From Chionis minor (lineage: Eukaryota > Chordata > Aves > Charadriiformes > Chionididae): a DNA stretch of 64,000 bases. The translations under genes and the position numbers were made by a program. Where the stretch lies: positions 461,497-525,496 of the forward strand of contig VZSF01002953.1 in NCBI GenBank assembly GCA_013398295.1, read 5' to 3'. This document shows, in pieces, positions 12,730-26,279 of this stretch. The number at the start of each line of letters is the position of its first letter. The first letter of the stretch is position 1. The notes beneath the pieces are model-generated. The model made no database searches and had not been told where the DNA came from. It saw only the letters and a list, made by a program, of their open reading frames with translations.

Positions 12730-15700
12730 ATCAGAGATACAGAATAGAAGGAAGATCCACCATGTTTCCTGCTCAAAGTTTGATACATGGCTTGCTTCGC
12801 ATCAAAAATCTTCACAATACTTGCATAGTTCTGCCTTGGGGGAAATGGGTGTTAGGAATAAGAAGACATGATAATGAAGACAAATCAGGCATCTGGTTTG
12901 CAACGCTCAGCTCTTTATTGCATGCAGTTCTTAATTAACAGACCAGGGACTTTTTTATTCTTTCTGACTACAACCTGAGCAAAACAGAAAATATAAATTG
13001 TGATCTGTCCCAGTTCTGAAACATAATTAAAAATTCAGCATTGAAACATATGAACTGACAAATCAAATCATTGTATTAGAAATATTGAACTATGTCACAT
13101 CCCAGTCTGGCGCTTGAGACTCTGTAATAGACATGACATGCTTTGCTCCAATAATTGCCTTAATGTAAGACAAGGCATGGCAGCTGGATATAACTATCCC
13201 AAAATTGGGAATTAAATTAGCCATGATGAGGTGAAGACAAATTTAATAGGTTAGTTTATGTGCCAAACCTGCAGATTCCAGGTTTATATCAGAGTGCTAT
13301 GACCTACAGACAACTTACTGGACTCTAATGTAAGAAGAGAAACAGTTTCATTTACTTTATTTTGGAAGCAATTAATTTAAAATTAAAACTATTATTTTAT
13401 CCTTCTTCTGCTCCAGGTCTTCTTACCAGGATCACCTCGCTGTTTAGATTAGTTATACTTGGTGCTGAAGAGACAGTTCAGCCAGTGTGTGTTCCACAAC
13501 AGTAATGGACTATGGTGATGTGATGGTTAAGGCAAGTAGGCTTTCTGTTCTCAAAAGAATAAATGTGTATCCAGGATCATCTTTGGTGATTGTAACATCA
13601 TCACTTCAAATGTACACTTCTTTATCCATTTTGTTATCTTTCTTTCATATGAAAAAAACTTTGAAACCTTTCAAGAGGACTAAGAATATTTGTTCTCATT
13701 TGATGCTAACATTTAAAATCCCAGTCTTTTAATACCAAGAAAATTATTATTTATCTTTTCTCCCTTTTAAAATTGTCTCTATTCTGAAAAAGATTGACAC
13801 TGACTTCAGGAACAAGTGGATTAGTAAGATTGTAGATATCTAAGTCCGTGCACATTAAGCTAGTTTGTCTTAATTTTTTGCTTCGGTGTTCCTTTTCTGT
13901 TCCGTGGTATTGAAGTGTCACCCAAAATCCTGTATCTGGCCCACACTAATGCTGAATGACTTTATATCCTGCCCCCAGAACTTTTTGAACACATGAAACT
14001 AGAGATTCTCTTGTCTGTTAGTTCAGATGAATCCCATGTTTCTTAAAGCACTTAGCAGAGGCTCCTGTAAATGCATTATTTTAAGTTCCTTAGATAGTGA
14101 GTGGTGAGAGGTAGACACCGCGGTGTGTTTTATGAACTGACTCACCCTCTGGAGCCGCTTGTCTTTCTCTACTGTTAATACAGGGATGCTGAAGGAAACA
14201 TGTTCTGCAGTCCTATATTCCGCTATCATTATTGGGGGAATTTGTGCCAGCATTCATGCTTTTTAAAAGTTTTGATAGTCTTTTCAAAACGGTCTTGTCA
14301 GTCCGGTCACACTCTCAATTTCAGAGCGAGCTAGCTGCTGTATTTCAAATAATGATCTTGAAAATTCCAGTAAACATCTACTTCAAGCTTTTTTTCCTCA
14401 TAGTTCAATGACTTAATTTCCTAAGACTAATGGCTCCCACTTCCATGCATGTGTTCGTGATTAGATTTTTGGCCTAAGCCTCTGGAGAACAGGAAACTTG
14501 CTTTTGACATCTACAAGTAAACAAGAAGCCCTGGGCTGCTTTAGAGCTCTGTGCTGGGCAGAGCCCCCAGGGGTGGTGATACTCTCTGCTGCATTTGTCA
14601 CTGAGCAAGGAGGAAAAATGATTCTGCCAGGCCTTCTTTCCACTACACGCGTGTAGCAGCTTGGAGCATTTCCGCTAAAGCAGATCTTGTTTGGAGGGGA
14701 AAAAAAAAAAAAAGTTTTTATTATGCTCTGCTGACAGAACAGGTGACAAAAGAATTAACTGAAATGTGTCAAGGGAAAGAAGGTAGTACAACTGTTTGTG
14801 CAGCTTTTCCGTAAAATGACTCAAAATACTGACAGCCACGATTTGTGGGGGATGTTGCTTTTGGCTTTTGGATCCGCTTTTTGGGGTTTTGTTGTTGTTT
14901 GGGGTTTTTTCCCTAGACTGCTACTAATACTGGCCGGTTTCCCAGTGCAGGTTATTGAAACTACACAAACAATGTTATTTCTGGTTTTTTGGTGGTTTGG
15001 GTTTTTTTTTCAATTTTTGGGAACTTTGAATTACTAGAACAATATTTAAATAATTTCATCTGGTAATATTTACTGGTAATTCCACATAGCAGGGTATCTA
15101 CATTGAATTTGAAGTACACCGGATATTCCACAAATTAATTTGAATTTGGATATCCCTGCTCTTTTGTGTAAGTCTTTGTCATGCATTGCTATGTAACTTT
15201 TGGGAGGCTTGCTGCTTTAGATACTGGCGGCATATTGAAGATTTGCATTATAGGAAAATACTCCTGCAGTTTTCTGGGTTGTGGTCCTGCTGGCTAGTAA
15301 TGTGAAAAAGAATAAAAACCTGCGATGGAAGTAACTTCCTCAGGCATACTCCACAGTTGATTGTGGCAAACAAAGGAAGAGCATTCAGGATACATTCACT
15401 GCTACCACACTGCAAGAGAAGTGTAAAAAAAGTTATTGTTGTATATAGTGTTATAGCTAAATATACATTTGAAGCTTTAGTTCTAGATCTGTTTGACATA
15501 TCTGGAGCATGTGACAAGATCTTCAAAAATTTTCCACTTTCTCAACTAGCCTTCAACACTTGTGAAATAAACTGACTACAGTGCCATGTTAAAACTCCAT
15601 TTTCTCTTCCTTGTCTTTTTTTAACAGTAATATGTTCACAGGGAATAGATTCAAGACTCTGGACTGAATCAGGCTGACAGTGTTGCAATATTATTAAGTA

Positions 15701-15900
15701 GTGAACGTTGTTTATTTTGGCCTACTTCCAGAAGACTTTTATTCTTTTATTGCTTACCTTTTTTCTATATTCTCAGGGAAAGATTATTTTCCGCACGTGA
15801 AAAGAAGTGACCAAAAATATGACAATGGCTGAGGTTAACAGCACTACTCAGTTCTAATGAAAAATCATGTCTTTTCATCAACATTAAGCATCTTTATTAT
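12730..15900. other. AT-rich gene-free stretch
   Basis: No gene can be supported. It includes an A(14) run at 14700-14713 and a T/G-rich segment at about 14855-15015 with several runs of T. Two very short segments bounded by good splice-site matches (14146-14171 minus and 15908-15934 plus) are described separately. Confidence 0.45.
14146..14171 (-). other. speculative 26-nt microexon-like segment
   Basis: On the minus strand a 26-base segment follows a splice-acceptor-like ctgtattaacag and is directly followed by GTGAGTC, a strong donor match. One frame reads EKDKRLQR. The upstream polypyrimidine tract is weak, and matches this short arise by chance, so this is only a pointer. Confidence 0.1.
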
Positions 15901-15907
15901 CCAACAG

Positions 15908-15934
15908 GATAATCGTACTTTTCGCATTGGTATC
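15908..15934 (+). other. speculative 27-nt microexon-like segment
   Basis: A 27-base segment is preceded by tttattatccaacag (acceptor-like) and followed immediately by GTAAGT (consensus donor). It would encode nine in-frame residues, DNRTFRIGI. It holds two CpG dinucleotides and a third at the donor junction, in surroundings that are strongly CpG-poor. I cannot link it to a known gene, and no neighbouring exon is recognisable, so chance is a serious alternative. Confidence 0.15.
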
Positions 15935-18686
15935 GTAAGTGTCATTTTGTTATCTTGCATAGTATGTATGTATGTAACATGTATATGCAGTAAGCCATTT
16001 AAATTAAAAATTATTTGCTAGAATTTTTTAATGATTTGTGCGAACTCAATTTTTTAATCTAAAGAAGTTCCACTTTTAAAAAGTTTTTTTTAGTTATATT
16101 TTTTAGTAACACATTTCTTGCAAAAGTGACTGCTCTCTGAACACTTAAACAGTTCAGACTGATCTATAATTAGTGTCTATATATTTTAATATATTTATAA
16201 TTAGAGGAAACCTCTCGATGTGTTTTAAAAAATTTATGTGAAGGTGGATGAATGAAGAGATTGTATTGCATGTTATGCCTATGTATGTGAGAGGGGACCA
16301 GCAAAAAGTACCACAAAGAATGAAATTCTACAGAATTACAAAGAAATGCCAGGAGCCTGATTCTAAAATAAAATAAAAAAAATCTTGGGAGCAGCTTTTT
16401 TGTTCTGATTGCTAACTGAAGCATGGCAACATACACGAAGATAATATCTCCTATTTTGTTCCTTCTGTGTACAAAAAAGAGATTTTTGTACTTTTTTGAT
16501 AAAGAAATAAGATTGCATTAAAGACATAACTTGGCTTGACTAGAAATTCCTCTTCTACTCAAACCAAACCAACCCTCCTTATCCAAACTACGACCTCAGT
16601 GCAGTGGCCAAAGGAGGAAATAGGCAGAGTGAAGATGAAACACTGGGAAAGTTATGTGAAATGCTTTTTTCTTTAAGGCTATTGCTACTACATCTGCTTT
16701 GTATGAACACATATTAAATGCAGAGCTAGTATCTGCTAGTATCTTTAGCCTGTTGTTAAAGTTTCCTGCTTTTTATTAAGGTTACTGTTCTATTGTCTGT
16801 TGCATACAACGTTACTTAATTTATCCAGTTAGCTGAAGTCTTTCATGTTTGTCACCTGCATGAGAATATATTTTGTTGTATTTTTTAATTCCGCCAAAAC
16901 TAATTGCATGGTTTCCAGAAATGAAGCCAAGGGAAAAGAAATTAACATGTGAAAAAAAAAAATTCTTGCACTTTTCCTTGAACAACTCTATAGTTCACAT
17001 ATTTATAAGCAGAAAAGGAGATTTGGCAACTTCTTTGTTCATATTGATGTCTTCCCATTTCCTTAAAATGTGAAAATCTGTTCAGGTAACAGGCATTAGG
17101 GAAAATTCAGTTTATACCTGTTCAGTAGATGCTTCATAATGTTCAGTGTTGACTCCATCATCGGTTGTGTCTTTCATGCTTCTTATTACTGACAAGATTG
17201 GATTTTTGCCATCTTCACAGTGGGACAGAGCAGGCAAACTTTAGCGTACGTGACAAAAGCCAGGCTTCCTTGCACAAGCCTCACCATTGAGGGACAGTCA
17301 CTATTAGGCACTGGACTGAAAAGCATAGTAGATTTCAATGTGTTCTTGATCATTTGTTACTGGGTTTTTCCATGATACGACACAATACCTTATTTTGTGA
17401 TTTCCAGACGAGAAAAAAGGAAAGCATCTCACTCAAGGCTGGTGTCTTGGAACTGGGGTGAAAGGAATCATAGCACCTGAGTTTAGGAGAAGTAATGAAG
17501 AAGGGGGTCAGGTGTCCGAAACACCTGTGAAACACTGAAGGTGGGTGGTGAGTTGCCATTAAACCAAACCAAAAACTGATTGCATAGGAAGATTGAAACA
17601 AGATACCAGTGCATTGTCTTCAGGGAAAGCTGGAAGAGGGATAGGAACTATGGAGGAAGATTTGACCTGACTTGGAATGTGGAGAAAGAAGTGAAATAGT
17701 CTGGCAGATATGTGGATGTGAGAAGCCAGGGAGAAGGTTAGATGGAAAGAAAACAAAAAGGAAAACCAAGGAATGCCAATATTGGTTAGAGGACAGAAGA
17801 GTTAACTAAGGACAGATAAACCATCTGGAATTTAATGAGAGGTGGTTGGGGGATGTGAGCTGCAAGAGAGGAAATAAGCAGGACAAGTAATATTCATATC
17901 GTGAGTTTGAGCAGAAAAACCAAGCACAGTAAACATGCTTGTGGGATGACTCCACCCCCCTCTTTCAGTGCTGTGTGACCAAACAGCGGATGTCTGAGGA
18001 AACCAACTAGAAAGCAGGTGCTACTCTGCTTTGTGCATGTGGAATCGAAAGAACACAAGATATGATTTCAAAATGAAGATGGGGAACCCTACCTGGAAAT
18101 TATTTTTAGATGGTGATTGTAACGGCAGTTTGTGTGTGATGTTAGTCTTTTCCTTTAAACCATCAATCTCAGAAATTATCACTAGTCGTGCATTTGCCCT
18201 TTTTTTTGCATTCGAGTTGTACTCATGACTGAAATGAAAACTGGTCAAAAATGGTTTTGACATATCTTTAATGCTCTAACACTTAAAATGCACCACCACC
18301 ACCGCCAAAAAAGTCAGACAATTCAATGAACATTTGCAAATACTTTTGGCTTTAATCTCAAAGCATCTCCCTTTTCCCCTTTCTAAAACAGAGATGATAT
18401 CAGAAAGTCAGCTCACCAAACCTTGGTCAAGATAAAGTAGCTTTCATGACATTACGAAACTGATGAGCACACAAAAAAGCACTTACAGAAATTAATAAGG
18501 TAGGCCTCAGAATAGTCTGAAGTTGTAGCAGTGTGCAGTGAACAAGGCGTGGGGTCAGATAGTGAACAATGGAAAGAAAATGAAAGGGTTTGTCCCTAAT
18601 CTGTAACTGAATATTAGCTCTCCTATGCTCTGAGGGAAGGGGGACTCCTTTGCTGCAAGTAGGATTTTATTACTCACTCTTGCAGT

Positions 18687-18705
18687 AAAAAAAAAAAAAA
18701 AAAAA
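18687..18705. repeat. A(19) homopolymer
   Basis: Nineteen consecutive A residues. No retrocopy body is recognisable immediately upstream. Confidence 0.9.
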
Positions 18706-19052
18706 GCCATCACTTCTTGTGTATGTTGATCTTGGTTTAACTGACAACCTCACTGCTGGAACCTCTGAATTTGTAAATGCTTGACTGTGATTTCATGGTT
18801 CTTAACTTTTCAGTGACACATAAAAGAAAATGGAAAGTTCCTTTATGGAAAAATAAAAAATATCCACTGCCTTAAAAAGAGACAGATTTCTGAAAAAGAG
18901 AAATAAATACAAAGTGTCTTATTTCAAATTCCTATTTTAAGATTGCCAGTTGTGGCTTTTATTTTATTGTATTATTCTGAGCATTCCACTCTGCCAGTGT
19001 TGTTCAGTGTGTTCTTTCTATTTTCATTACTTTATAATTTTCTTTATTAAAA

Positions 19053-19097
19053 GTATTTAATATGTTTGTAGTATATGTAGTATTTAATATGTTTGTA
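19053..19097. repeat. 18-bp direct repeat, 27-bp period
   Basis: The unit gtatttaatatgtttgta is present at 19053-19070 and again at 19080-19097, separated by 9 bases that partly resemble the unit. It looks like a local tandem duplication. Confidence 0.8.
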
Positions 19098-22041
19098 TTA
19101 AACATTCCTTTTCTTCTTGGTATATCTTCTGTAAGGATATTAAATGTAAAAATACATGATGTATATGGAAAGAACGTTGTATTATAAGCAAAATTTTCCA
19201 GATAACAGGAACTTATTGTTTCAAAAAATTAAGAAAAGAGTTTTGTTGAGTTTTTGAAAGTTTGAAGTACTATACCTGCCATCTACTGGAAGTACGAGGA
19301 CGATGCATTTAAGTTGTATTATGTTAACTGTTCAAACAATAACATTTATTAAAATCTAATAAAGCTTAAAATTTAATTGAAGTTTTCAACTCTCATCTTT
19401 CACAGATTTTTAATTAACCCACCACAAACTTCTAAACAAGTGTTAAGTATCAAGTGTAAGAAATACATTTGCCTTGTTCTTCTGCCCTGTTCTGCCTGAC
19501 TGTTCATTTTTATGGAGCTGTACAACTTGCAGCTGGGAGTGGGGGTGAACCATATATGGACAAATAAGTTTACAGATATTTATTTGGAAAAGAATATTTT
19601 TAAAAGACACCTTACATAAATGAGTGATTTTGTTGTTGTTAGAGTTTTTGTAATGTGGGGCATATTTTTCAGGGACTGGTAAATTATGTTAGGTCCATTT
19701 TCATCACTTCTTGACTCTTGGTTCTGGTCCCATAAACCACATTGCAACGTGGTCACTTGGGCTGATTAAAAAGCAAAAAGTCATATAAAGATGAAAAAGG
19801 CCATTAATCTTTTGTTGCCACTGGATTTGGGACAGTCTGACAAATATAACTTTGTTTGGTTTAGTAATCCAAAAGTACTTGCCAAGAGAAGAAAAAAAAT
19901 TAATGATTAGTTATGGCTGTCATGGGATAGGAATTCCCAAGGCTGCATACAATCCAATAGAATCAATCTACTTTGATATGAGAAACAGTCTTTTGTCTGT
20001 ATATTAACAGCAAAGGCTGACGTAGATTCTTTGGTAAGCTAGGTTTCCATCAGATCAAACTGTGAAAAGGAAGAGAAAAAAATAAGTGCATATTTAACTT
20101 TTAAAAATCTATTGTTAACCAAACCAAGACAGGCCTAAAAGGAAAACAAAGAAAGTCACCGGTTCTCACGGAGGAAGTATTACTGGATTCCTAAGACATT
20201 ATTGTGGAAATAAACCTTTTCAGCCCTGGTAAGATTCTTTTACAAGATTATAATACTGGATACCATTTAATTTTGGGTACTGCTCAGTGTCATTTTTATT
20301 TCCATTATTAGACACTCTCAGAGTGTTCTGAATTTATGGCTAAAATTGTTATCCTTTTCTAGAACTGTTGCTAAGCAAGAAATTGTATATTTATTATCTG
20401 TTTACTTTCAGTTTATTAACCTATATTAGTATATTTTTTATGCCTTTACTAGAGAAAGAATGATTAGACAGTTCACTCTCTCTAAATCTGAATTTCTTCT
20501 TTCTCTCACTGGGATAGGAATCATTTAAAATCTGTAGGCCAAAACCAGACAACCTTGGACAATAGTTACTTTCAGTGGAAAATGTAAATACTTTGGGCAA
20601 AGCATTTTGCCTTCTGTTTGAACAGTATATATGCTAGTTTAATTATGGAAGAGTACACAGTGTCTGGATTCTGTAATATTTAATTTAAAATTGACTTACT
20701 ATGGTGTATATTATGTTGGCATTTTCCCATCTTTCTAGCTGATTAAATGTCAAGTCTAAAACCATAACATTTCTGGAATCTTTTGAAAGCAGGATTAAAA
20801 AAAGAGATAATTTGTTTTTTCCCAAAAATGGAATTTTATTGAAAACTTTACATTTAGGCATAATTATTTGCTTATTAAAATAAATGTATTCATTATGAAT
20901 GATAAATATATCTTATTAGTGTCATTTGTTAATAAAATATGTAGGCTCATTGTTGAATAATGGCAAATTCACTTAATCTGAGTGACGGAGTTAGGCTCCA
21001 TGCTGAGGCTGGGATTCCTCTGTGAAAAGCTAACGACATACACCTAAACATTGGCAAACCACAGACATCTAAGATAGACACCTTTTTCATAAATGCTTTG
21101 TGTTTGCTCCCCTGCCAACGTCTAGCTCAACTTCAAACTCTACTGTAATGTATTCCTGTTTTCCCAACATTTTAATACAGGTAAGCCTAAGGCTGCGCGG
21201 CTTTTCAGCGTGAGCTATAAACTTTTTACCTTCTTTCTCTGCACATTCAGGGAAAAAGATATTTCCCATATGCAATCTTCATATTTTCCAAAATTTCCAT
21301 TTTTCTCTCTCTCTTTGACTATAGAGAAGAAAGAACTGAAGTGTGGCAGAGAGGGTTTTATGTGTGGATTTTTTTCCCAGATCTGCATAGCTCTAGGCCA
21401 GACATGGTTAACTATTAACAGTTTAAATTAAACACTTCACATGCATAATAAAAACCAGGTCTTTTGTGTTGCTGCTGAGGCAGAATGGCTCTTTTTATTC
21501 AGTGTGTGCTTTGATAGTATTCCAGATTCATCTTTCTGCATTTAGATAGGTTAAGTGGTGCCTGAAGGATGATTCGCAAATTGTTACAAACAGTGTAGCA
21601 GATAGTCCACAGCGAAAGAGGAAATATTAAAAGATGTTTTTCTTTTTTGAGGAAAATGTCATCCAAAGTTTAATATCCATGTGGAGCAGACATATGCTCA
21701 TTCTGTATTTCCCCATCAGAATTGCTCTTTTACTTTATGTCAGGCAAATTTCTGCATCTTTCCTGTTGCTATTGGCTTCCCCGCAGATGTTCGTCTACTG
21801 CCACCTGGTAGGAAAAAAACCTCACCGCAACGTACCCAATTGTTCCCCCCAAATGTTACTTTAAGGTTCTGTAATTTCTTTGTCCTATAAATCTCTGAAG
21901 TTACTTTTTCATCATGCAGATCTGCCATGGGAGATGTTTCCAAGCTTGCAAGAGTCTTACCAGTTAGTTTCATTAAAATCAGAAGAGAAGCAAAACAAAA
22001 TGCTCCCATTAACTTAATGCAAGCAAATTTTTATTTCTTCT

Positions 22042-22077
22042 GAACTGAACTGAACTAAACTAAACTAAACCAAACCA
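22042..22077. repeat. pentanucleotide microsatellite (TGAAC/TAAAC/CAAAC)n
   Basis: Consecutive five-base units run from tgaac to taaac to caaac, about seven in all. The stepwise change of unit suggests slippage with base substitution. Confidence 0.8.
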
Positions 22078-25000
22078 CAGTTAAAATGTATAAGCCTCTT
22101 TTCATTGAGTGAATGGCTTCTTTTCTTTCCTTTCAGTACCCCAGGTTCTCTTCTTTGGTAACATTGGATTTGGATTCTAGAAACAAAAACAGTAAGAAAA
22201 TGCACAGTTTTGTTTTTGCACTCCCTCCCTTTAACACTCTAATTCTGTCAGTGGGGTTTGCTAAGTTACTTTACCTCTGACTTTTTAAAAAATTGTGATT
22301 TCTTGAGGTGGCTTTTGTCATAGATGAAGTCATTTTTAGATTTCCCTTTTTTTGGATAGTTGTCTAAGGGGACTTACTAAATTAATGTTGTGATCATTTC
22401 ATGTAATTATCAACACAGCACAGAGGTTTTTGAATGCTAAACTTGTTTTCTTGGAGAAAGAATTTCGGGCACTGTAACAGGACTTTCCCTTAACCGTTTC
22501 AACTAGGGAAAATCCACTTTGGGGGTTTTTTCACAAATTCTCTGCATTAAGTCTTTGCAGGATAGAAAGAGAGGAAATTATTTCATTAATGTGCTTTTTA
22601 ATAGAGGACGATAAAAATTGAAATTTGATTTATTCATCAAGGTTTTCCACTAGGAGGAACTATGTATTTGCTGGAATGTATGATCACACTATTTTTATAA
22701 ACCGGTGTACTTGGAGGAGCCCTAAGAGCACACTGCTGAGACCTCGGCTACCTGCACTGCATGACTCTTTTCCTCATCCTTGACGGAAGACCTGAAGCCT
22801 TTTCTAAAAATTAAGAAAATACAAAAAGATACTTAAAATTAAGATTGGTCAATTAAAAAAAAAAAGAAATGCTATTTTTAATATATTCCCTAAAGAGTTG
22901 GTTAAGCATTCAAAAAGTCATAAACTGGTGAGAAACTTGGATGTAACAGAAGTGAGAAATAGATTAAAGGAATTTGTAATATTTTCAATCAGATTTGGCC
23001 CGTTAGTGATGCCTATAGAGTAAGCATTCTGGACTGACCTGAGAAAAAAGTTTTTTCCTGAGGTGCCCAATAGAACATGATCAGCCTTTTCTTTGATAAA
23101 TATAGTATAATTTCCCCTGTTGAGGCCATTCAGAACCCGATGCTGAGGACTGTGCTTCTTTCTGGTATGTGGCACCTACAAGATGATAAAAAGGGTAAAA
23201 TCATATTAATTCATGTACACAATTCACCAACTTGAGTGGGTGATAAAGGATCTAAAAAAACGATTGGCATGCTAAATGATTTTTGGAACTCGCAATGGCA
23301 GCTGCATTTACCTACTTAATAAAAGCACATAAGAAGAGAAGAAGGAAGAAGGCAGATGGTTATGTTTTGATTACAGCATGAAACCTATATTCCCAAACTG
23401 AATTTCCAGATCTCCCACACTTGGCTGACTTTGAGCACATCAGTTAGTCTTTATCATGCTCCAGCTTTGTACTATCAGTGATGATGATATTTTTCATATT
23501 TCCCCAGAATTCCTAGGGGAATTTTGAGTTGAGAAGTTCCATGTAGCAATGACAAACCAAAATTAAAAAATTGCTTCATGGCTTTAACCAAATAAGAAGT
23601 AGTGCAATTTTATCACACACACTTCCTTTCAGTCTAAAGCATTTTTAAAAGATTAGGCCTAAAAATACCACCTGGATAATCTTGTTTTGAATAAATCATA
23701 TATTTGTCTATACTCTGTACTTTGTATATACTGTAATCACCACCTTAATCGCTAGTCAAATATTCTGTTTCATTTAAGTTGATTATTCATTATTCAAGAT
23801 ACCTAGTAATGTGGGTCACTTAGTACAAAAAAATTATAGAAAAGGAACCTAATGTTTCTCTCCAAGTTGTATCTGGTCTCCTAGAAAACCATTTCCTTCT
23901 TTAGAACAGCTTTCATATAGAAATAATATTTCTTTCAGCATTAGTGTATCCAGGATAAATGACACTTTCCACCTCTGTATTTTCTTGGGTGCCTAGGAAT
24001 AATGTAGACAGCCAGCATCAGTGCTACACATGAGCTCTTACAGAGAATCTCCCAAACAAAGTGAAAAGATCATTAACAGCCTAGATTTCAATCTTCTTTA
24101 TGCAGCTCAGGTATCAAATGAGTAATTTTCTGTCCGTAGCTTTGAGAAGCTCAAGTATAAAAGCTACAAGAGCCAGGATAATGCTATCTTAGCGATTACA
24201 CTGTTTTTCTAACTACTTCCAAGGCTTTTGCTTTCAGTTCTGCCTTAACAAAAAGATAAGCCTGAAAATAATCCAGGTCCTTATTAAAAGCATAGCATAT
24301 GCCTAGGAAAAAAGGTCTTACTGTTCAGATTTATGTCTTTTGGCAGATTTATAGGGTGTTCATGTATAGTAGATTTGATCCCATGGACAAGTGCTGAAGG
24401 CTTTGCTTAATTTTGTAAGCATCTAGAAATTCTTATTAAAAGAAGTTCTTGGTAATAAGATTTAATTCTTAGTAACGACACTTTTCAGGACCAAAGAAAG
24501 TGGTGCTTTTACCTTATTACAACAAGCTTCATGACTACAGCTGGAAGGGCCAACCAGTGAGGAAAGGATGGGTTACACGCCACATCTGCCCAAACTTTGC
24601 TGTACTATTGTTATAGTGAACACATACTTTATGGTCGTTTTTATTTGGACATATGCTCAGTAGGCAGCGGGATAAGATCATGAACTCCAGACACGTAACT
24701 TATAACTAACTTTGTTACACGCAGGGATTTATAAGAAGTCTCTGCCAAAAAGTTTTTAGGTCACAGTATGTAAACCAGAATCAACTGTAAACATTTCTTC
24801 CAGATGATTTTAGCTAAGAACTAAGGGACTTTTATTCTAAGTGTACGTAATCTAGATATCAGAAAGCGTATGCATGTTTAAGTGAAGGAATTCAGAAAGG
24901 GAGAGCACATGAAATGTATTATTACTGTGATGTGCTGCTTTTGCTTGTTTGCCATAGGGAACTGTTTGACTAGTATCTTTAGCTAAGGTTGTGGAAACAT

Positions 25001-25969
25001 AGGCTTAATCACATGCTTAAACGTTTGCTTGTGACAAAGGATACTCAAAATGACATGTTAAAAAGGATATAGTGTATCTTGCACTGAAAGTTTGCTACAG
25101 CTGTAAATAGCAAGTTTAATATTTTTCAGGAAATCAGGCTGTTTTGTAGATTACTTTTTGTTCTGTAAAGACCTAAGAAAAAAATTCTTTTAGGTATTAC
25201 TGTCCTCACATTGCTACCCGAGTCACTACTTTTTGTTCATTTGGTAAACTTGTAGGTGGATTGTAGTTCTTGCAAATAATATGGATGTTTTAAATGAAAT
25301 GTAGAATCCTCTCTGGAATACCTAATTATTTTTAAAAGGTCATATATGAATTCGAGTTTTCAGATATGGATTTTCTCCTGTGGTCTTTCTTACAGTATTT
25401 CTTTCCTCTTATTGTTCTCTATATGTCTACAAATAATGGCGTAAAGCCTGAACATCTTCAATATGCAATTTTTCATTCTTGATAGGTCTAGCACCACTTA
25501 GAAAAAGAATATGTGGGGAAAAGCATTCAAATGTCTTTTGTTGTAAGACAGTTTCAGTATTGCAAATAAAATTCATGGAGAAATGCATAATAGAGGTGGG
25601 CACTAAGGCAAAATAATTTCACCACAACGCTATTCCATTGTATTTTTGTTGAAAACTAGTATTCTTTATCTTGCAACTGGAGAAAACAAATCAAGATCCT
25701 CTTCCTGTATACATTTAAATGTTTGTGGAGCATTTAAACATTTAAAGCATTTATTTTTCAGTTTTATCAACAAAGAACGCATAGCTACATAAGGAATGGA
25801 TGGCAGAAAGGGTGCTGGCTAACAACCATTTTTAAGACTGGGACGCTAATTTCATAAGCCTTCCTTTTAGAGTTTTTATTGAGCAGATCTTATTATATCA
25901 GTAAGTTATGTCTAAACCAGTGTAAACTGTTCTGTATTTCTCCCTCCCTCTGCTGACCCTAAACTTCTT

Positions 25970-26260
25970 CTCTATATTTAGTCCCCGCAGTTGGTAGAAC
26001 GACACTCCTACTCCTCTCTCCTCAGATACCGCTCCTTGTCATTCGTCACCAATTTATGCCCTCTGTTGGTAATGGCTTCAGCTTACAAATCTGTGTTCCA
26101 CCATGACAGGAATCTGCAGAAAGCCCAAAGTTTTGCTACCAAAACCCGTGTAATATCTCAGCTTAATCTAGTGCTCTGTGTATGATTTCCCTGGTGTGAT
26201 GCTGCAGACGTCCCTACCGGTTTCGCAGCAAAGCAGGTTGTTCGTTTAGAAGCAACTGAA
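25970..26260. other. CpG-containing block of unknown function
   Basis: This roughly 290-bp segment carries about eight CpG dinucleotides, against very few in its surroundings. It begins after ttctctatatttagtccccgcag, an acceptor-like sequence near 25989. The plus strand is open for 64 codons (25991-26185, starting from a TTG rather than ATG codon). It could be an exon, a regulatory element or chance. No family is recognised. Confidence 0.15.
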
Positions 26261-26279
26261 AATGTGCTCTGTTGAGAGA

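Larger units (their letters stand above)
15940..25960. other. AT-rich gene-free stretch
   Basis: Open frames do not exceed 89 codons and none is recognisable. Contents are simple: A(19) at 18687-18705, an 18-bp direct repeat at 19053-19097, and a pentanucleotide run near 22042-22077. The strand between about 17390 and 17890 is markedly purine-rich. Confidence 0.5.

Noticed and set aside
18687..18705. A(19) tract as the tail of a processed retrocopy
   Set aside because: No coding-like body or flanking target duplication is recognisable upstream; a simple homopolymer is enough.
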